Shown here one piece after another: positions 60,889 to 64,000 of a DNA stretch of 64,000 nucleotides (its first letter is position 1; each line of letters opens with the position of its first letter). Under the pieces are notes generated by a model. The model was given only the letters and a program-made list of their open reading frames with translations. It searched no databases and was not told where the DNA came from. The translations under genes were made by a program, and so were the position numbers. Source of the stretch: CAVQCA01 sp963710815 (GTDB lineage: Bacteria; Pseudomonadota; Gammaproteobacteria; UBA9214); assembly GCA_963710815.1 (NCBI GenBank), contig CAVQCA010000056.1:5993-69992 (forward strand), written 5' to 3'.

Positions 60889-60960
60889 GGTTGCTCTCTC
60901 CGTTGATTTTGCAGGGATGTTCATCGTTGTACCTGCCTGACGGGAAGCCTTGTTTGCATT

Positions 60961-61105
60961 CCCGCAGAGGCTGTCGCAAAAGATATTCATGCTACCGTAG
61001 GGTGCGCCGTGCGCACCATTCCAAACAAAGCGTTACGCCTCCCGAACGGTGCGCACGGCGCACCCTACATGGCTTTTACAACACCCTCCGCAGGGGCGGG
61101 AATGA
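60961..61105. repeat. Inverted repeat element with perfect 21-base inner arms
   Basis: GTAGGGTGCGCCGTGCGCAC (60997-61017, 21 bases) and its exact complement (61048-61068) flank a 30-base loop. Outside the inner arms a second, imperfect symmetry can be followed: CCCGCAGAGGCTGTCGCAAA on the left and, on the other strand, CCTGCGGAGGGTGTTGTAAA on the right. This makes the element about 145 bases long with outer inverted ends. Same inner edge type (GTAGGG) as the repeat at 41.49 kb. It begins 72 bases upstream of the DUF928 start. Confidence 0.82.
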
Positions 61106-61207
61106 TGATGACTGGACCTCGGCCCCGTGATGCAATCGTCAATAACCGACCCGCCTGCATGAGTATATAGCGGATCGAGGGCGACAATACAATTCGGGAA
61201 CGTACGT

Positions 61208-61250
61208 AGTGCCTGTTCATAAAGCCGTCAACTCACCGCAAAGGGCAAAA
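61208..61250. repeat. Half copy of family A (copy 11)
   Basis: GTAGTGCCTGTTCATAAAGC followed by CAACTCACCGCAAAGGG matches the left outer edge and start of the left arm only; no right arm is found. It lies between the inverted repeat at 61.0 kb and the cyclase stop, so it is a truncated element. Confidence 0.6.
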
Positions 61251-61354
61251 CCGCCATGTGCTTTATTGCAGACAGTTTTGCTTGCGAATCCGGCGTCCCG
61301 GCGCTGCGGATGATGCCCGCGGCTGGACGCCGCCTGACAAATACCCCACCGGTC

Positions 61355-63367
61355 TCAGCTATTGGCGGCGGCGACGGTTGAAACGAAATCACCCGTTGTT
61401 GCCGCTGTCTTTTCTCCCAGCAGACGGTAGACCATCACCCCCTCGGACTTGCCCTTCAGGCTGGCAACGCCAACGGGCTCCAGCTCGAACCGGTCCCCAA
61501 GAAACTCGGCCGTACGATCGGACAGCAGAACCTCGCACTGGGTGTCCGGGGAACTCCCGGGCGCTTCCTTGCCGAAACTCTCGAGCCGGGCGGCCGTGTT
61601 GACCACGTCACCGATGGTCGTGTATTTGATGCGTTGCGTGCTGCCAAGACACCCGGCCACCACCGACCCGGTGGCGATACCGACCCGGATCCTGACCCGC
61701 GGCGAGCCCTGGGCGCTCCAGAATTCATTCAGCCGTTCCAGCCGCCCGCGCATCGCCAGCGCACAGGTCACGGCGTTGATGGCATCCTCGCGGATCTCCG
61801 CTTCGGTTACCCGCGGTATGGGTACGCCGAAATCGGCCTTGATGGCGTCGCCGATGTAGTTATCGACCACACCGCTGTGCTGGGTGACCAGGCTCGCCAT
61901 CTCTTCCATGTACTCATTGAGCCAGTTCAGCAATGCCGTGGGAGTGAGCCGCTCGGCGACCGGCGTGAAATTGGCCAGATCCGAAAACAGTACGGTGATC
62001 GTCATGGTCTGCGCCTCCAGGCGCCCGCCCTGTATGAAACGGTCCCGATGCCGCCACAACTCATCGGCAACGGCCGGCGAGACGTTCTTGGAGAACAGGT
62101 CCATGAGGAGCTTCTTCTCGGTCTTTTCGTGATTCGACAGAAAGGCCGCGACCACGCCGAAGGAGGCAAGCCAGGCAAGCGCGGGAGGTGCAACCGGCAC
62201 CCACCACCCCTGGACAAAGGCAAAATACGTGACCGCCACCAGCACCGTCAGGCCGCCCGCGGCAGACAGGCTGAAACGCAGGCCCGAGCGGGCAAACTGC
62301 GCCAGGATTGCCGCAACCCCTCCCCAGAGCAGCACCCACAGATTCTCCACCCCGTCGCTCCACACATGGATGGGCTGATCACCCTTCAGGGCGGCCCGCA
62401 GGATCTGGCTGGTTTCATAGCCATGGACGGCGATCCCCGAGGTGGCTTGCCCGGAGCCCGCGAATCGGTCGTAAGGGGTGAGAAATTCATCCTTGACGCT
62501 GACGGCATTGACGCCCGCGATGACAATCGCGTCCCGGATGCGCGCCGGATCGACGTGACCGTCCAGGACATCCGACATCGTGTAGGTGGTGAAGCGATTG
62601 ACGCCGCCATGGTAGTCGAGCAGGTACTGGTAGCCGGCCGCATCCGCGCCCACGTAGCCGCCGTCGTTGGGCTCGAAGGGAACGAAGGTGGTCCGGCCCA
62701 GGCGCAGGTATTCGGGATTCGGCTTCCCCGGCTGGGGCGTGATGCCGTCCTTGGCCAGATAGGCCAGAGCGAGCCTCAGGGGTAGTGACATGGAAAAATT
62801 CTTGCCATCGTCGAGAAACAGCAGCCCGCGCCGCACCACCCCGTCGCTGTCGACGGTGATGTCGGAAAACCCGATCCGCTGCGTGCCTCGCAGGACCGGA
62901 GGGCCGAGCACCCGGCCGCCGCCATGGGCGTCAGCGAATTTTTCGATACAGTAAATCGACGGATTGTTGGCCAGCAACGCTGTCAGCCGCTTGTTGCCGG
63001 GCGGGACGGCGAAATCCCGGTACAGGTCGAGACCAATCACCCGCGGGTGGTAACTGAGGATCGCCTCGAGCAGGTCGGCCAGCCGGTCGTCGGAGGGCGG
63101 CCATTGTTTGATCCGCTGGATGTCGTCCTCCACGATCTGGACCAGAACCACACGCGGTTCAGGCACGGTATGCCGCTCCTTGACCTTCAGGTAGGCGTCG
63201 TAGGAGGCCAGTTCGAGAAACTGCAGGTAGCCGGCGCTGCGCAGTCCCACCACGGCCAGGCAGGCGAGTATGCCCAGACCCAGGCTCACCATGGTCGGCG
63301 AGCGCAGCTTTGCCAGCCACTCAGCTTTCAAGTGTCCACCTTCCCGCTGGCCTGATACACCCCGCAT
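61355..63367 (-). CDS. CHASE2-domain adenylate/guanylate cyclase
   Basis: The 670-residue protein has a first membrane helix (MVSLGLGILACLAVVGLRSA, about 26-45) and a periplasmic CHASE2 sensor domain (about 50-330, with LLEAILSYHPRVIGLDLYRD and VNAVSVKDEFLTPYDRFAGS). Three membrane helices follow (about 345-420), then a class III cyclase domain (about 455-645). The first metal site FSDLANFTP, the second GDAIKADFG and the segment VGIATGSVVAGCLG are present. The adenine-binding Lys position, usually D-K-F-I-G-D, reads DNYIGD here, so Asn replaces Lys and the substrate is uncertain. A TTG at 63331 with AAGGTGG upstream is an alternative start (about 658 residues). Confidence 0.9.
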   Translation of the reverse strand: MRGVSGQREGGHLKAEWLAKLRSPTMVSLGLGILACLAVVGLRSAGYLQFLELASYDAYLKVKERHTVPEPRVVLVQIVEDDIQRIKQWPPSDDRLADLLEAILSYHPRVIGLDLYRDFAVPPGNKRLTALLANNPSIYCIEKFADAHGGGRVLGPPVLRGTQRIGFSDITVDSDGVVRRGLLFLDDGKNFSMSLPLRLALAYLAKDGITPQPGKPNPEYLRLGRTTFVPFEPNDGGYVGADAAGYQYLLDYHGGVNRFTTYTMSDVLDGHVDPARIRDAIVIAGVNAVSVKDEFLTPYDRFAGSGQATSGIAVHGYETSQILRAALKGDQPIHVWSDGVENLWVLLWGGVAAILAQFARSGLRFSLSAAGGLTVLVAVTYFAFVQGWWVPVAPPALAWLASFGVVAAFLSNHEKTEKKLLMDLFSKNVSPAVADELWRHRDRFIQGGRLEAQTMTITVLFSDLANFTPVAERLTPTALLNWLNEYMEEMASLVTQHSGVVDNYIGDAIKADFGVPIPRVTEAEIREDAINAVTCALAMRGRLERLNEFWSAQGSPRVRIRVGIATGSVVAGCLGSTQRIKYTTIGDVVNTAARLESFGKEAPGSSPDTQCEVLLSDRTAEFLGDRFELEPVGVASLKGKSEGVMVYRLLGEKTAATTGDFVSTVAAANS

Positions 63368-63721
63368 CCACGCTCAGCATGCAAGCCGGTATTGTCATCT
63401 GTTTGATGGTCTTAACGGTGATTGTTCAGAAAGAAGATATACCGGGTTCCCAGCCGCCCCGTTGCGATCCGGTAAGACAGGGGGTTCGAGATGTCCGTAC
63501 GACCCACCCATTATATGCCATCATTGCAGTTACACACGCGGGAACGGAACACCCGCGACCGCAGGACCACAAACAGGCCGCATGACCGGTATCGTCTGCC
63601 CCATGGATAGCGATGCCCATGCCTGAAGAAAAGCCCCCAATTAGGTGCAATTAACCGCCATGCGCACATTGAAGGTGCGACCATGTACGGAGGCGAAAGC
63701 GAACATTAGGGCAAATACGTA
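63368..63721. other. Non-coding region upstream of the cyclase gene
   Basis: About 350 bases. Short open frames exist in several phases (for example 63426-63650) but none has a start with a ribosome site or a recognisable protein pattern. No repeats of family A or B were found here. Confidence 0.5.
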
Positions 63722-63749
63722 TTGTTAACAGGCATTATCAATGTATACT
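63722..63749 (+). promoter_or_regulatory. Possible sigma70 promoter pointing right
   Basis: TTGTTA at 63722-63727 and TATACT at 63744-63749 are 16 bases apart. No plus-strand gene is visible before the window ends, so the target is unknown. Confidence 0.45.
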
Positions 63750-63811
63750 CATTTTTAACGTTTGAACTATAACTGACACGGGGAGAACACGCGCACATTT
63801 GCTGCGGAGAG

Positions 63812-63980
63812 TCAGGATTGCAAGATTTCCTGATGATTATCCAGCAGAAACTCGCATGCCCCCATTAACGTACGTTCCCGGTGCTGGCGCAAGTAGTCGG
63901 CAGTGCAACTGTCGTTGAAACTCGGGGAGTACGGATCGTGGTCCGCCTGGTCAGTACTTTCCGGTAGCAGATAGGGACAT
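63812..63980 (-). pseudogene. Small unidentified reading frame, probably frameshifted
   Basis: On the minus strand a frame ending at 63812 reads YSPSFNDSCTADYLRQHRER then TLMGACEFLLDNHQEILQS, a plausible small soluble protein. It lacks a usual start codon in its own frame. The only ATG (63980, MSLSATGK) is one base out of frame, the same type of displacement as in the six frameshifted genes. I do not recognise the family, and it may not be a gene. Confidence 0.3.
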
Positions 63981-64000
63981 GTGGTCTATTATTTGCTGTA

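Overview
The window is a GC-rich chromosomal segment from a gammaproteobacterium. The best hints are the block tpiA-secG-tRNALeu-nuoA..N-tRNAfMet-rimP-nusA-infB-rbfA-truB and the presence of carAB-greA, hrcA-grpE-dnaK-dnaJ-dapB, recN/fur/bamE/rnfH/ratA/smpB and an Mla-like protein. I cannot name the genus; the style resembles Chromatiales-type lineages, which is an inference. Almost everything from 1 to about 48.0 kb is on the minus strand. From 48.1 kb the genes alternate in direction.

Layout. 1-5.7 kb: translation and transcription factors truB (partial), rbfA, infB, nusA, rimP. 5.8 kb: initiator tRNA with a readable promoter. 6.0-20.7 kb: a complete 14-gene respiratory complex I operon, nuoA to nuoN, with nuoC and nuoD as separate genes. 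21.0-22.4 kb: tRNA-Leu(GAG), secG, tpiA. 22.8-30.6 kb: a V/A-type rotary ATPase operon (B-D-I-K-E-DUF2764-A) lying between glmM and tpiA, which are usually neighbours. 30.6-36.2 kb: glmM, folP, ftsH, rlmE and a small membrane protein. 36.4-42.4 kb: greA, carB, carA, dapB. 42.5-47.9 kb: dnaJ, dnaK, grpE and hrcA, with a perfect CIRCE operator over the hrcA promoter. 48.1-55.2 kb: nadK, recN, fur, bamE, rnfH, ratA, a sodium-dependent transporter and smpB. 55.2-63.4 kb: an envelope/signalling region with an MlaC-like protein, an outer-membrane lipoprotein-sorting-type protein, an MMPL/RND exporter that ends in a cyclic-nucleotide-binding domain, a DUF928 protein and a CHASE2 adenylate/guanylate cyclase.

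Three features stand out. (1) The intergenic spaces are filled with two families of imperfect palindromic elements. Family A has arms like CACCGCAAAGACGCAAAG and its complement; family B has arms like CCACGGAANNCACGGAA. They occur about ten times, sometimes nested in each other in the same way at two loci, and two sit inside operons. (2) Six conserved genes (nuoG, secG, dapB, dnaJ, smpB, mlaC) each appear to carry one extra base, always a shift in the same sense. This looks more like insertion-type sequence error than decay, but it must be resolved before these genes are called functional. (3) The MMPL exporter with its own cNMP sensor domain sits close to a CHASE2 cyclase, which suggests a nucleotide-controlled lipid export module not commonly described.

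Functionally the window joins energy metabolism (NADH oxidation by complex I and a second, possibly sodium-linked, rotary ATPase), the core stress-chaperone system under HrcA control, and outer-membrane maintenance.
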